From NCBI GenBank assembly GCA_025356335.1, contig JANXUF010000084.1, positions 1-47,240 of the forward strand: a DNA stretch of 47,240 bases. The letters are read 5' to 3'. The stretch comes from Actinomycetes bacterium. GTDB taxonomy: Bacteria; Actinomycetota; Acidimicrobiia; Acidimicrobiales; Ilumatobacteraceae. The translations under genes and the position numbers were made by a program. How positions within the stretch are numbered: the first letter of the stretch is position 1; every line of letters starts with the position of its first letter. The notes below the pieces were generated by a model. The model was not told where the DNA came from, did not search any database, and saw nothing but the letters and a program-made list of their open reading frames with translations. This document shows positions 8,579-17,693 of this stretch, in pieces.

Positions 8579-10857
8579 AGTGCACCCAACCAGGCTGCAC
8601 CGGGACCATCGAAGACGGGTATTGCAACGTCTGCGGCATGGCCGCCTCGACGCCTGCCTTTGCATCAGCCCCTCCACCGGCGACGAGCGGGCCCGCCGGA
8701 AGGCCCGCCGAGGCCGGTCGCACCGGCCGACCATCGAGCAGCAGTCTGGCGTCGTCAGCGACTGGCACCTCCAGGACGACGAGTTCCCAAGCGCTCGCCA
8801 GCACCCCGCTCGGCTCGGCGCGGTCGACGGGTCAGGCGACGGCGTCGGTTGCCACACGGCGCATCGGTGGGATCCGTCGACGAACCAGCCAGATCGGTGC
8901 CAGCATCACCTCCGTGCCGGCGGTCCCGGTCACCAGCCCGCTCGACGCAGTGTTGACCGATGCCGCTGTCGAGGAGGACAAGCGCTTCTGTGCGTCGTGC
9001 GGTGCCGCCGTCGGGCGCAGCCGCGACGGTCTGCCAGGACGGACAGAAGGCTTTTGCCCGAAGTGCCGCACAAGGTTCTCCTTCGCCCCGACGCTCAAGC
9101 GCGGCGACCTCGTCGGCGGGCAGTACGAAGTCGTCGGATGCCTTGCCCACGGTGGGCTCGGATGGATCTACCTGGCCCGCGACAAGAATGTGTCTGACCG
9201 CTTCGTCGTACTCAAGGGGCTGCTCAATTCCGGTGACGCCGACGCCTATCAGGCGGCGATCGCCGAGCGTCAGTTCCTCGCCGAGGTGCAGCATCCGTTG
9301 ATCGTCGAGATCTACAACTTCGTCAGCCACGAGGGTGCCGGATACACCGTGATGGAGTTCGTCGGTGGGCAATCGCTCAAACAGGTACTGAAGGGGCGCC
9401 AGCGCGCCAACAACGGCGCGGTCTCACCGCTGCCGCTCGACCAGGCCGCTGCCTATCTGATCGAGATTCTGCCGGCGTTCTCGTACCTGCATGCGCTCGG
9501 TCTGCTGTACTGCGACTTCAAGCCGGACAACGTCATCCAGGAGGGCGATGCGCTGAAGCTGATCGACCTCGGCGGGGTTCGACGAACAGACGACCAGACA
9601 AGCGCGATCTACGGAACGGTCGGCTTCCAGGCGCCAGAGTTGTCGACACTCGGACCATCCGTGTCCAGCGACGTCTTCACGATCACCCGCACGCTGCTCG
9701 TACTGTCGCTCGACTTCCGCGGCTACCAGTCGACCTATGCAACGACGCTGCCGGGGCTCGCCGATGTCGCCCTGTTCCAGCGCCACGATTCGTTCTATCG
9801 GTTCGTGCTCAAAGGCACAGCAGCGGACCCCAACGACCGCTTTCAGTCCGCCGAGGAGATGCGCGAGCAACTGCTCGGCGTGCTGCGCGAGGTCGTCGCC
9901 CTCGACAGCAGTGCAGACCGGGCAACGTCGATCACGACTCCGTCGACGCTGTTCACCGACCCGTCGATCGCCACTGGCTCGTTGACGTGGGCTGATCTTC
10001 CCGCCCTTCGCCAGGACCCTGCAGACCCGGCCACCGCCTGGCTGTCGGGTATCTCCGTCGCTGATCCCGCTGAACGCCTGGCGGTCCTCGATGCTCGGCC
10101 GGATCCTTCCCGCGAGGTCGCTCTGGCTGCACTGTCGGCGGCCATCGAAGCAGGCACCGCGGCGGTCGGATCGCCGCCTGCGCAACGCATCACGCGCATC
10201 CTCGAAGAGGACCCGTGGGAATGGCGGGCGATCTGGTACTCGGGCCTGGCCGCGCTACGCGCCGACGATCGCGCCGGCGCGATCTCGGCGTTCAACGCCG
10301 TGTACGGACAGGTACCGGGCGAGTTGGCACCGAAACTCGCGCTCGCGCTGGCCTGTGAATTGGCTGGCGAGTCGGCATCAGCTCAACGCCTCTATGAGAT
10401 CTGCGCCCGCACGGACGCCGCCTATGTCGCTGCGGGATGCTTCGGCCTCGCCAGGGTCGAAGCGGCAAACGGCAACGTTCCGGCAGCATTGCAATCCCTC
10501 GAACGCGTCCCCGTCACCTCCAGGGCGTTCGTCGAAGCACGACGACTTCGCATCGATATGCAGGTTGGAGCGACAACCGATCCAGCGGTCCTCGCGGCCG
10601 CTGCTGCAGAACTCGACGGATTGGGCCTCGATCCGCTGACCCGCAGCCGGACACGAACAAGAGTCTTCACCGCGGCGCTCTCCGCTGCGCGCCGGTCACC
10701 TGGCGGGGCAATCGGTGGCGTCGATGTCGCTGAACGCCCGCTACGTCTGGCGTTGGAATCCGAATTGCGCCAACAGGCGCAGCTGAGCGATGACCGCGCC
10801 GAACGAATCCGGCTGATCGACGAGGCCAACGCCATCCGCCCGAGGACATGGGTGTGA
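8575..10857 (+). CDS. pknG: Serine/threonine protein kinase PknG
   Basis: 760 residues, close to mycobacterial PknG (750). GTG 8575 has AAGGAGG eight bases upstream and overlaps the previous stop. Order: an N-terminal zinc ribbon (C3, C8, C17, C20), a basic low-complexity linker, a rubredoxin-like ribbon (C139, C142, C161, C164), the kinase domain, then a C-terminal TPR-like helical region (about 500-760). Kinase residues: glycine loop HGGLGW near 192-197, lysine 214 in VVLK, catalytic D314 in YCDFKPDNV (non-RD, as in PknG) and metal D331 in IDLGG (DLG in place of DFG). Known PknG phosphorylates the FHA protein OdhI/GarA to control 2-oxoglutarate dehydrogenase. No OdhI-like gene is in the window, but an FHA protein is four genes downstream. 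Confidence 0.95.
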   Translation: MKCTQPGCTGTIEDGYCNVCGMAASTPAFASAPPPATSGPAGRPAEAGRTGRPSSSSLASSATGTSRTTSSQALASTPLGSARSTGQATASVATRRIGGIRRRTSQIGASITSVPAVPVTSPLDAVLTDAAVEEDKRFCASCGAAVGRSRDGLPGRTEGFCPKCRTRFSFAPTLKRGDLVGGQYEVVGCLAHGGLGWIYLARDKNVSDRFVVLKGLLNSGDADAYQAAIAERQFLAEVQHPLIVEIYNFVSHEGAGYTVMEFVGGQSLKQVLKGRQRANNGAVSPLPLDQAAAYLIEILPAFSYLHALGLLYCDFKPDNVIQEGDALKLIDLGGVRRTDDQTSAIYGTVGFQAPELSTLGPSVSSDVFTITRTLLVLSLDFRGYQSTYATTLPGLADVALFQRHDSFYRFVLKGTAADPNDRFQSAEEMREQLLGVLREVVALDSSADRATSITTPSTLFTDPSIATGSLTWADLPALRQDPADPATAWLSGISVADPAERLAVLDARPDPSREVALAALSAAIEAGTAAVGSPPAQRITRILEEDPWEWRAIWYSGLAALRADDRAGAISAFNAVYGQVPGELAPKLALALACELAGESASAQRLYEICARTDAAYVAAGCFGLARVEAANGNVPAALQSLERVPVTSRAFVEARRLRIDMQVGATTDPAVLAAAAAELDGLGLDPLTRSRTRTRVFTAALSAARRSPGGAIGGVDVAERPLRLALESELRQQAQLSDDRAERIRLIDEANAIRPRTWV

Positions 10858-12092
10858 CAGCACCGGACGGTTCGTCGACAACGCACTCCCCGCCGCCGCC
10901 GGCTGGTGGCGATGGCCTCACCCCTGCGCCTGTCGGCGTGCGATGTCCGACATGCGGCGAGGCGATCGTCGACGGCGAGAACTTTTGCGAGGCGTGCGGG
11001 ACGCAACTCGTGACGACCGTCGTCCCGCCGGACGGGCTCGTCGCTCCCCGATCCGACGGCATCGTCCGCTCCCCCTCCGGGGTCGCCAAACGGTCGACAA
11101 CGGCGGCGATCACGATGTCCGGAATCGAAGTCGTCGGCCCGTGCCGGAGCTGCGGCTCGACCGAGTCGACCGATGGCTGGTGCGATGTGTGCGGCAGCCG
11201 CATGCCGATCCTGCGCGATCACTTCACCGAAGCGCCTTCGAGTTGGGTCGCCGGGGTCTGTGACCGCGGGGTCCGCCACCTGCGCAACGAAGATGCGATG
11301 GCGCTGATCGCTGACGAACGGGCCGGGAGCTTCGCAGCGCTCGTCGTGTGTGACGGGGTCTCCAGCACACCCGACAGCGACCTGGCTGCATTGGACGCAG
11401 CACGGGCGGCTGCAGCAACACTGTCCACTCTCGGTGCCGATCTGCGCAACAGCCCGCCAGGGACCCCGGCGTTCGTCATCCAGACGGTGTGCCAGGCATT
11501 GGTCGATGCAGGTGCTGCCGGCCACGCTGCGGCCACGGCAGTCGCCAAGCGGGCAGGCGTACCGGACAATCCACCGTCGTGCACGTTCGTCGCCGCCGTC
11601 ATCGTCGACGATGTGGTGGCAGCGGGCTGGGCCGGCGACAGTCGTGTCTACTGGCTGCCAGACGGCGGACCTGGGCTGCAGCTGTCCGTCGACGATTCGT
11701 GGGCCACGCAACAGGTCCTGGCAGGAGTACCACGCGAGGTCGCAGAGGCCGATCCGCAGGCGCACGCGATCACCAAGTGGCTCGGAGCCGACAGTGCAGA
11801 TTCAACGATCTCCTGCGCGTCGCTGAGCACCGACAACCGCGCTGGATGGGTCCTGGCATGCTCGGACGGTCTCTGGAACTATGTCTCGGAAGCTGACGAG
11901 CTCGCAGTCCTCATCGCCGGCATGATCGACGATGAGTCTGGCGGCGATCCGCTCGCCCGTGAGCAACAATTCGTCCCGGCACGGATCGCTCAACTGCTCG
12001 TCGATTTCGCCAATCGGCAGGGTGGCCACGACAACATCACCGTCGCTGTTGCCAGGATTGCCACGACCCCCACGACTCTTCCGAACGCCTGA
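10854..12092 (+). CDS. PP2C-type protein phosphatase with two zinc ribbons
   Basis: 412 residues from GTG 10854, chosen because GAGGA lies seven bases upstream and the GTG overlaps the pknG stop; ATG 10848 is only one base from that site. Two zinc ribbons occupy the N-terminal 125 residues (CPTC...FCEACG and CRSC...WCDVCG). The PP2C domain follows with all metal-binding positions present: RNEDA (N145-E146-D147), CDG (D167), AGDSR (D262), SDGLW (D338) and GHDN (D393-N394). It should be an active metal-dependent Ser/Thr phosphatase. Being coupled to pknG, it is the natural counter-enzyme to the kinase, which is an inference from order. Confidence 0.93.
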   Translation: MTAPDGSSTTHSPPPPAGGDGLTPAPVGVRCPTCGEAIVDGENFCEACGTQLVTTVVPPDGLVAPRSDGIVRSPSGVAKRSTTAAITMSGIEVVGPCRSCGSTESTDGWCDVCGSRMPILRDHFTEAPSSWVAGVCDRGVRHLRNEDAMALIADERAGSFAALVVCDGVSSTPDSDLAALDAARAAAATLSTLGADLRNSPPGTPAFVIQTVCQALVDAGAAGHAAATAVAKRAGVPDNPPSCTFVAAVIVDDVVAAGWAGDSRVYWLPDGGPGLQLSVDDSWATQQVLAGVPREVAEADPQAHAITKWLGADSADSTISCASLSTDNRAGWVLACSDGLWNYVSEADELAVLIAGMIDDESGGDPLAREQQFVPARIAQLLVDFANRQGGHDNITVAVARIATTPTTLPNA

Positions 12093-12105
12093 AAGGGAAC
12101 ACTTC

Positions 12106-13384
12106 ATGGCCGATTTCACCGCCAGCGTCTTCCAGAACGAATACCTCGCAGACGGCGCCACCGACGTCCACGCCATCGTCTCGGTCACCTGCGCCAATGC
12201 CGGCGTCGCCGGGCAGACCGGGGGCGGCGCAGCTGCGGAGATCGTCATCATCGACGCCTCGGGGTCGATGGAGACGCCGTCGACCAAGATCCGCGCTGCT
12301 CGTGCCGGTGCCAAGGCGGCGCTCGAGGAGATCGTCGATGGCACCTGGTTCGCCGTCGTCGTCGGTCGCCACAGTGCAGAACTCGCCTACCCACGACACA
12401 CCATTGCCATGGTGCAGATGACGGCCCAGACCCGCCAGGAAGCGCTCCTCGCTGTCGCTCACATCTCGGCAAGTGGGGGGACGGCAATCGGCTCGTGGTT
12501 GACACTCGCCAATCAATTGTTCCGCTCCGCCGCCGTCACCCAGCGTCATGACATCCTGCTGACGGACGGCCGCAACGAAGGCGAGGGTAGCCGCACGCTG
12601 GGGGCGGCGGTGCAGGCCGCAAGCGGATTTTTCCAGTGCGACTGCCGCGGTGTCGGTGCCGATTGGGTTGTCGAGGAGCTTCGATCGATCGCCACTGCAC
12701 TACTCGGAACGGTCGACATCATCGCCGATCCCGACGACATGGAGGAAGACTTCGCAACGATGATCCGTTCGGCAATGAGCCGTGGCGTTGCCACCGCCAG
12801 GTTGAGACTCTGGGCCCCGCAGGGAGCGCAGGTGTTGTTCGTCCGCCAGGTGTCGCCGTCGCTCGACGACCTCACCCCGAGAGGCACCACGCTGTCCCCC
12901 GCTGATCCGCGAGTTCGACACCGGTGCGTGGGGTGATGAGACACGCGACTTCCATGTTGCCATTCGTGTACCGCCGCGACCGGCCGGCAGCGACCAACTT
13001 GCAGCCAGGGTGCAACTGTTGACCGGCCCGGATCAGGTCGTCGCTCAAGGGCTGGTCAAGGCGACATGGACCGACGATGCAAACCTGACGACCCGCATCG
13101 ATCCAGCCGTCGCCCACTACACCGGGCAGGCCGAGCTCGCCGTCGCCATCCAGACCGGGCTGGCGGCCAAGGCAGCAGGCGACGACCGCACAGCGACGAT
13201 CCAGCTGGGACGCGCGGTGAAGCTCGCCAACGAAACCGGCAACGATGCAACGAGCCGCCTGCTCGGGAAGGTCGTCGATGTCGAAAACGCCGAAACCGGA
13301 ACCGTTCGGCTGAAGCGAGACATCTCCAAGCTCGACGAGATGGCGCTGGATACCCGCTCGACGAAGACCTCGCGGGTCAAATAG
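12106..13384 (+). CDS. VWA-domain protein, frameshifted at a C5 run
   Basis: Starts at ATG 12106 after AAGGGA, 13 bases after the phosphatase gene. A von Willebrand A domain has a complete MIDAS: D50-A-S52-G-S54, a conserved SGGTAIG loop and LLTDGRNEG. The first frame ends at 12936, but the following frame continues the protein without a gap: DTGAWGDETRDFHV, then a helical C-terminal domain ending in ALDTRSTKTSRVK at 13384. Removing one C from the five-C run at 12896-12900 rejoins the frames and gives about 425 residues with similar domains on both sides. It is either a sequencing or assembly error, a recent mutation, or +1 frameshifting. VWA proteins usually mediate metal-dependent protein contacts. 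Confidence 0.85.
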
Positions 13385-14109
13385 TGGCGACGTATCTCTG
13401 CCCGAACCAGCATCAGTCGACGACGTCCGACTATTGCGACGTCTGCGGTTCGCCGATCGGATCGTCCCCGGGCTCGCTCGGGTCGTCGATACCGGCGCCA
13501 CCACCGTCCGTGCCTGCTCGGGCGACCGGGGCTGCACCCGCGGCGGCGTTGCCGAACGCCGTGGCACCTGTCGTCTGCCCGCATTGCCAGGCATCCAATC
13601 CCGGCGACGCATTGTTCTGCGAGGTATGCGGCTACGACTTCACGACCGGGCAGGAACCGCCGGCGGAGGCGGAGCCGATACTGCCAGCTCCACCTGCCCT
13701 GCCGGTCCTCAGCGGCTGGACAGTCGAAGTCACCGCCGACGCCGCCTGGTACGAGAGCCAGAAGAACGACGACAGCGACCCGTTCCCGCCGGCGCCGACT
13801 GTACGGGTCGTCCAACTCCCAGAGCACGTCGCTCTCGTCGGGAGGACGAGCAGCAGTCGGAATATCCATCCGGAGATCGATGCCGGTGACGACACAGCGG
13901 TCTCGCGACGCCACGCTCAATTCGTGCAGCAAGCCACCGGATGGAGCGTCGTCGACCTGCAGTCGACGAATGGCACCCACGTCGCCAAACGCGGCGAACC
14001 GGTACAGCCGGACTGGCTGGTCGGCGGTGTGCCTGCAGCACTGGACGACGGCGACAGCGTCCTCGTCGGTGTCTGGACGAGGATCACGCTTCACGCACCG
14101 GGGTCGTAG
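13384..14109 (+). CDS. FHA-domain protein with two zinc ribbons
   Basis: 241 residues from GTG 13384, which shares one base with the VWA stop (TAGTG). Two zinc-ribbon units come first (C6...C18, C21; then C65, C68, C79, C82), separated by a proline/alanine linker. After a second linker, a forkhead-associated domain spans about residues 140-238 with the phosphothreonine-binding signature: G153-R154, S174-R-R-H177 and S194-T-N-G-T198. It should bind phosphothreonine peptides. Unlike OdhI/GarA it lacks the short N-terminal ETTS-type tail I would expect, so it is not a simple orthologue. As the last gene of the kinase-phosphatase operon it is a candidate reader of PknG phosphorylation. Confidence 0.92.
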   Translation: MATYLCPNQHQSTTSDYCDVCGSPIGSSPGSLGSSIPAPPPSVPARATGAAPAAALPNAVAPVVCPHCQASNPGDALFCEVCGYDFTTGQEPPAEAEPILPAPPALPVLSGWTVEVTADAAWYESQKNDDSDPFPPAPTVRVVQLPEHVALVGRTSSSRNIHPEIDAGDDTAVSRRHAQFVQQATGWSVVDLQSTNGTHVAKRGEPVQPDWLVGGVPAALDDGDSVLVGVWTRITLHAPGS

Positions 14110-14118
14110 TCGATCCTT

Positions 14119-14179
14119 CGCAGGCACGACATGTCGCAGATTCCGCAATATTTCGTGCCTGCGTCACGTGCCTGCGTCA
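14119..14179. repeat. Inverted repeat plus 13-bp tandem duplication between convergent genes
   Basis: The 85-base gap between the FHA gene and the end of pheT holds an 11-bp perfect inverted repeat (14119-14129 and 14153-14163, loop 23). Its right arm is part of a perfect 13-bp tandem repeat, cgtgcctgcgtca, at 14154-14166 and 14167-14179. No T-run follows, so it is at best a weak bidirectional terminator. Confidence 0.6.
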
Positions 14180-14194
14180 GTTCAGGCCGTCGCA

Positions 14195-16585
14195 CTAGCG
14201 GAGGGTGGCGCCGAGTTTGGTGGCGTTGGCGATGCATCTGGCGCGGACTTCTGCGAGTTCGGTGTCGCTCAGCGTATGGTCGCTCGACTGCAGACGGACG
14301 CGGTACGCAAGGCTGCGTGATCCCTGCGCAACGCCCTGGCCGCGATAGACGTCGAACAACGCGACGTCGATGACCAGCTTCGCCGCCGCCTGGCGGATCG
14401 ACCGTTCCAGTTTCTCCGCCGGAATCGAGTCCGCCAGCACAAAGGCGAAGTCGACGTCGCTCGAGGGGAAACGACTGACCACCTTGGCCTGGGGGATCGA
14501 CGGGACATGTGCCAGCGCAACGGTGAGATCGAGTTCGAAGTAGGCGACACGTTCGGCGACGCCGAACGATTCGGCGACGTCGGGATGGATCTCGCCGACC
14601 ATGCCGGCAACGGTGCGCCCGAGGGTCAGCGACGCTGAGCGCGTCGGGTGCATGCCGGGCGGGACAACGGCTTGATCGACGCGGGCACCGAAGCCGAGCG
14701 CCGCCGAGACCTCACGCCAGACAGCGACTGCTGCAGGTGCTTCCCGACCGGCGAGGACGACGCCGACGACTTCGAACTCCGCCGGCAGTTCACCGATCAC
14801 GCCATCCTCAGAAGCGCCCGGATAGACGTGGCCGATCTCGAAGAAACACGCGCCGGCACGGCGATGCGATTCGTTGAAGGCGATCGATTTCAACAGGCCC
14901 GGGCGCAGCGACGGGCGCAGCGTGTCCTCGTCGGCGACCAACGGATTGGCGAGCCTGACGATGTTGGCGGCATCCAATCCGGCGTTGGCGACGTCATCGG
15001 CGCTGATGAACGGATTCGGCATCGCCTCGGAGAGGCCCAGCCCGAGCAGGACCTCGCGGAGCGCCCTGCGCCGCTGTTGCACATGGGACAGCCGCCCATG
15101 GACGGTCGAATTGGGAATGGTCTTGCCGATGCGGTCGTAGCCGTAGTGCCTGGCGACCTCCTCGATGACGTCGACCTCGAGCGTCGAATCCGGACGCCAC
15201 GATGGCAGTACCACGACCAGCTGCTCTGGCGTATCGACATCGGTCGGGTCACCGGCCGCCGTCACGGTGTAGCCGATGGGATCGAGGAATGCGGCGATGT
15301 CGTCAGCGGACAGGGCCGTCCCGAGCAGCGCGTTGACACGTGTCGGTCTGACGGTGATGGAGCGACTCTCCGCCGGCAGCGACGCGGCGCGAGCGTCGAC
15401 GATTCCGCCGTGCACGACGAGCTCCGGGCACGTCTCGCGTAGCAGCTCGACGAAGCGCGCGGCGGCGCGATCGATGCCGTACGGGTCACGGCCACGTTCG
15501 AAACGTGCCGATGCTTCCGAACGAAGGCCGAGCCTGGCGGCCGAGAGGGCGATGCCGATCGGTTCGAACCAGGCGTTTTCCAACGCGACCGTGTTCGTCG
15601 ATTCGCTGATCTCAGAATCCTGACCGCCCATGATGCCGGCGAGCCCGATCGGACGGTCGGCACCGTCGCAGATCAACAGGTCGGACGGCGCGAGCTGGCG
15701 CTGTTGCCCGTCAAGGGTGGTCAACGATTCACCGTCAGCTGCGACGCGGACGCGAAACCCGCCGCCGTCCAGCGTCGACAGGTCGTATGCGTGGTTCGGC
15801 TCGTTGAGTTCGAGCATCACATAGTTCGACGCGTCGACGACGTTGCTGATCGCCCGCATCCCGGCGAATCCCAGCCGGCGTTGCATCCATGTCGGCGACG
15901 GCCCGACCGCCACGCCGGACAGTACGACGGAATGGAAGCGGCCGCAGCGATCGCCGTCGACGATGTCGATCGGCGCAGATCGTGGTGGCCCGTCGGTCCG
16001 CAGCTCGTCCGACGGCGGGGTGAAATCGACGCCGAAGTGCGCAGCGAGGTCGCGGGCGACGCCGAGATGACCCCACGCATCGGGGCGGTTCCGTGTCGCG
16101 TCGACGTCGAAAACGACGTCTGATGCGATGCCGAGCACCTTCATCACCGGCTCACCGGTCGGAGTCCCGGGTGGCAGGATCATGATGCCGGTGGCGTCGT
16201 TGCCGAGACCGAGTTCGACGGCAGAACACAGCATGCCTTCCGAGTCGATGCCGAGGATGCCGCGGCGCTGGATCTCTCGGCCGTCCGGCATTTTCGTGCC
16301 GAGCGTGGCGAGCGGGATCACGTCGCCTGGCGCCATGTTGAACGCGCCGCACCAGACGTGACGTTCGACGCCGTCGCCGGCGTCGACGTACACCCGGTGG
16401 ACCTTGGCGGCGTCAGGATGCGTCTCGGTGCGCAGCACGGTCGCGGTGATGACGCCCGGCACGTCTGCGCCGACATGTTCGATGTCTTCGACTGCAAGGC
16501 CGAGTGCGGTCAATGCCGTCGAGATCGCCTCGACGTCATCGGGGAGTGCTGCCAGTTCGCGCAGCCACGACATGACGATCTTCAT
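14195..16585 (-). CDS. pheT: Phenylalanine-tRNA ligase beta subunit
   Basis: 796 residues, full length for bacterial PheT. The N-terminus MKIVMSWLRELAALPDD leads into the tRNA-binding OB domain (VITATVLRTETHPDAAKVHR, about residues 45-65). B3/B4 and B5 domains follow (GIMGGQDSEIS, SARFERGRDPYGIDRA, VIEEVARHYGYDRI). It ends with an anticodon-binding FDX-ACB domain (FPSSDVDFAFVLADSIPAEKL). It pairs with PheS as an alpha2-beta2 enzyme charging tRNA-Phe. It starts 19 bases after pheS on the same transcript and ends convergently with the FHA gene. Confidence 0.97.
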   Translation of the reverse strand: MKIVMSWLRELAALPDDVEAISTALTALGLAVEDIEHVGADVPGVITATVLRTETHPDAAKVHRVYVDAGDGVERHVWCGAFNMAPGDVIPLATLGTKMPDGREIQRRGILGIDSEGMLCSAVELGLGNDATGIMILPPGTPTGEPVMKVLGIASDVVFDVDATRNRPDAWGHLGVARDLAAHFGVDFTPPSDELRTDGPPRSAPIDIVDGDRCGRFHSVVLSGVAVGPSPTWMQRRLGFAGMRAISNVVDASNYVMLELNEPNHAYDLSTLDGGGFRVRVAADGESLTTLDGQQRQLAPSDLLICDGADRPIGLAGIMGGQDSEISESTNTVALENAWFEPIGIALSAARLGLRSEASARFERGRDPYGIDRAAARFVELLRETCPELVVHGGIVDARAASLPAESRSITVRPTRVNALLGTALSADDIAAFLDPIGYTVTAAGDPTDVDTPEQLVVVLPSWRPDSTLEVDVIEEVARHYGYDRIGKTIPNSTVHGRLSHVQQRRRALREVLLGLGLSEAMPNPFISADDVANAGLDAANIVRLANPLVADEDTLRPSLRPGLLKSIAFNESHRRAGACFFEIGHVYPGASEDGVIGELPAEFEVVGVVLAGREAPAAVAVWREVSAALGFGARVDQAVVPPGMHPTRSASLTLGRTVAGMVGEIHPDVAESFGVAERVAYFELDLTVALAHVPSIPQAKVVSRFPSSDVDFAFVLADSIPAEKLERSIRQAAAKLVIDVALFDVYRGQGVAQGSRSLAYRVRLQSSDHTLSDTELAEVRARCIANATKLGATLR

Positions 16586-16604
16586 CTGCGAAGCTCCGCC
16601 CGCA

Positions 16605-17606
16605 TCAGAACTGCTCCACGAATCGCAGGTCGTCGCTGTACATCACGCGGATGTCGTCGACCCCGTGACGTTCCTTGGCCATGCGGTCGATGCCGAAGCC
16701 GAAAGCGAACCCACTCCACTCCTCCGGGTCCAGCCCACCGGCGCGGAGCACATTCGGATGCACCATTCCTGAGCCACCGAGTTCGATCCATGTACCGTCC
16801 GGGCGGCGGATATCGAACTCGGCAGACGGCTCGGTGAACGGAAAGAACGACGGCCGCAGGCGCGACGAGAAGCCCTCGCCGAAAAACGCCTTGGTGAACG
16901 CCTCGATGGTTCCAGCGAGATCGGCGAGCGTGATGTGGCGATCGATGACCAATCCTTCGATCTGGTGGAAGACGGGCAGATGGGTGGCATCGGGCGTCTC
17001 GTTGCGGAACACCCTGCCCGGCATGATCGCGTAGATCGGGGGAGGCCAGTGCTGCATCACACGGATCTGTACCGGGGACGTATGCGTGCGCAGCACGGTC
17101 GAACCTGGGGTGCCATAGTCGACGAAGAAGGTGTCGTGCATGCTGCGTGCGGGGTGCGACGGCGGCATGTTCAACGCCTCGAAGTTGTAGAAGTCGGTCT
17201 CGACCTCCGGACCCTCCGCAACCTGGAACCCGAGGCCGGTGAACACGTCTTCGAGCCGCTCCCATGCCTGGGTGACGATGTGACTGTGGCCGCGGGTAGG
17301 ACGGGCGATCACTTCCGTGAGGTCGATGCGTTCGGCAGCCAACTGTGCTGTCCTGACGGCGGTGGCGAATTCGGTACGGCGGGCATCGGCCGCCGCCTGC
17401 GCGGCAGCGATTGCTTCATTGACGACAGCGCCGACGGCCTTGCGTTCGTCGACGGAGACCAGGCCGCCGAGACGATTGCGAAATGCTGCCAGCACGCCCT
17501 TCTTGCCGATTGTCTCGGCGATGACGTCGGACAACTCGATCGGCGTCGAGACGGCGGCAAGTCGGACCAGTGCGTCCGCTTGGGCGGCGCGAATCTCTTC
17601 AATCAT
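16605..17606 (-). CDS. pheS: Phenylalanine-tRNA ligase alpha subunit
   Basis: 333 residues. An N-terminal coiled-coil (about residues 1-90) precedes the class II catalytic core. Motif 2 appears as GRVFRNETPDATHLPVFHQ, motif 3 as GFAFGFGIDRMAKERHG, and AEGPEVETDFYNFEALNMP marks the phenylalanine pocket region. Start ATG 17606 gives the normal N-terminus MIEEIRAAQADAL. It lies upstream of pheT in the usual order; upstream is a phosphatidylcholine-synthase-like gene rather than the trmH gene typical of this neighbourhood. Confidence 0.97.
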   Translation of the reverse strand: MIEEIRAAQADALVRLAAVSTPIELSDVIAETIGKKGVLAAFRNRLGGLVSVDERKAVGAVVNEAIAAAQAAADARRTEFATAVRTAQLAAERIDLTEVIARPTRGHSHIVTQAWERLEDVFTGLGFQVAEGPEVETDFYNFEALNMPPSHPARSMHDTFFVDYGTPGSTVLRTHTSPVQIRVMQHWPPPIYAIMPGRVFRNETPDATHLPVFHQIEGLVIDRHITLADLAGTIEAFTKAFFGEGFSSRLRPSFFPFTEPSAEFDIRRPDGTWIELGGSGMVHPNVLRAGGLDPEEWSGFAFGFGIDRMAKERHGVDDIRVMYSDDLRFVEQF

Positions 17607-17693
17607 TCGTTTCGTCTCTCAAACGTGCTGCGTGTGTCGAATGTTCGATGCAGCAGCGGGCGCGAGCAGTCTCGGCCCGGTGGCGGCGACCAT

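Noticed and set aside
12934..13010. Two separate genes in place of one VWA gene
   Set aside because: The second frame continues conserved sequence before any start codon and has no ribosome site, so a single frameshifted gene explains it better.
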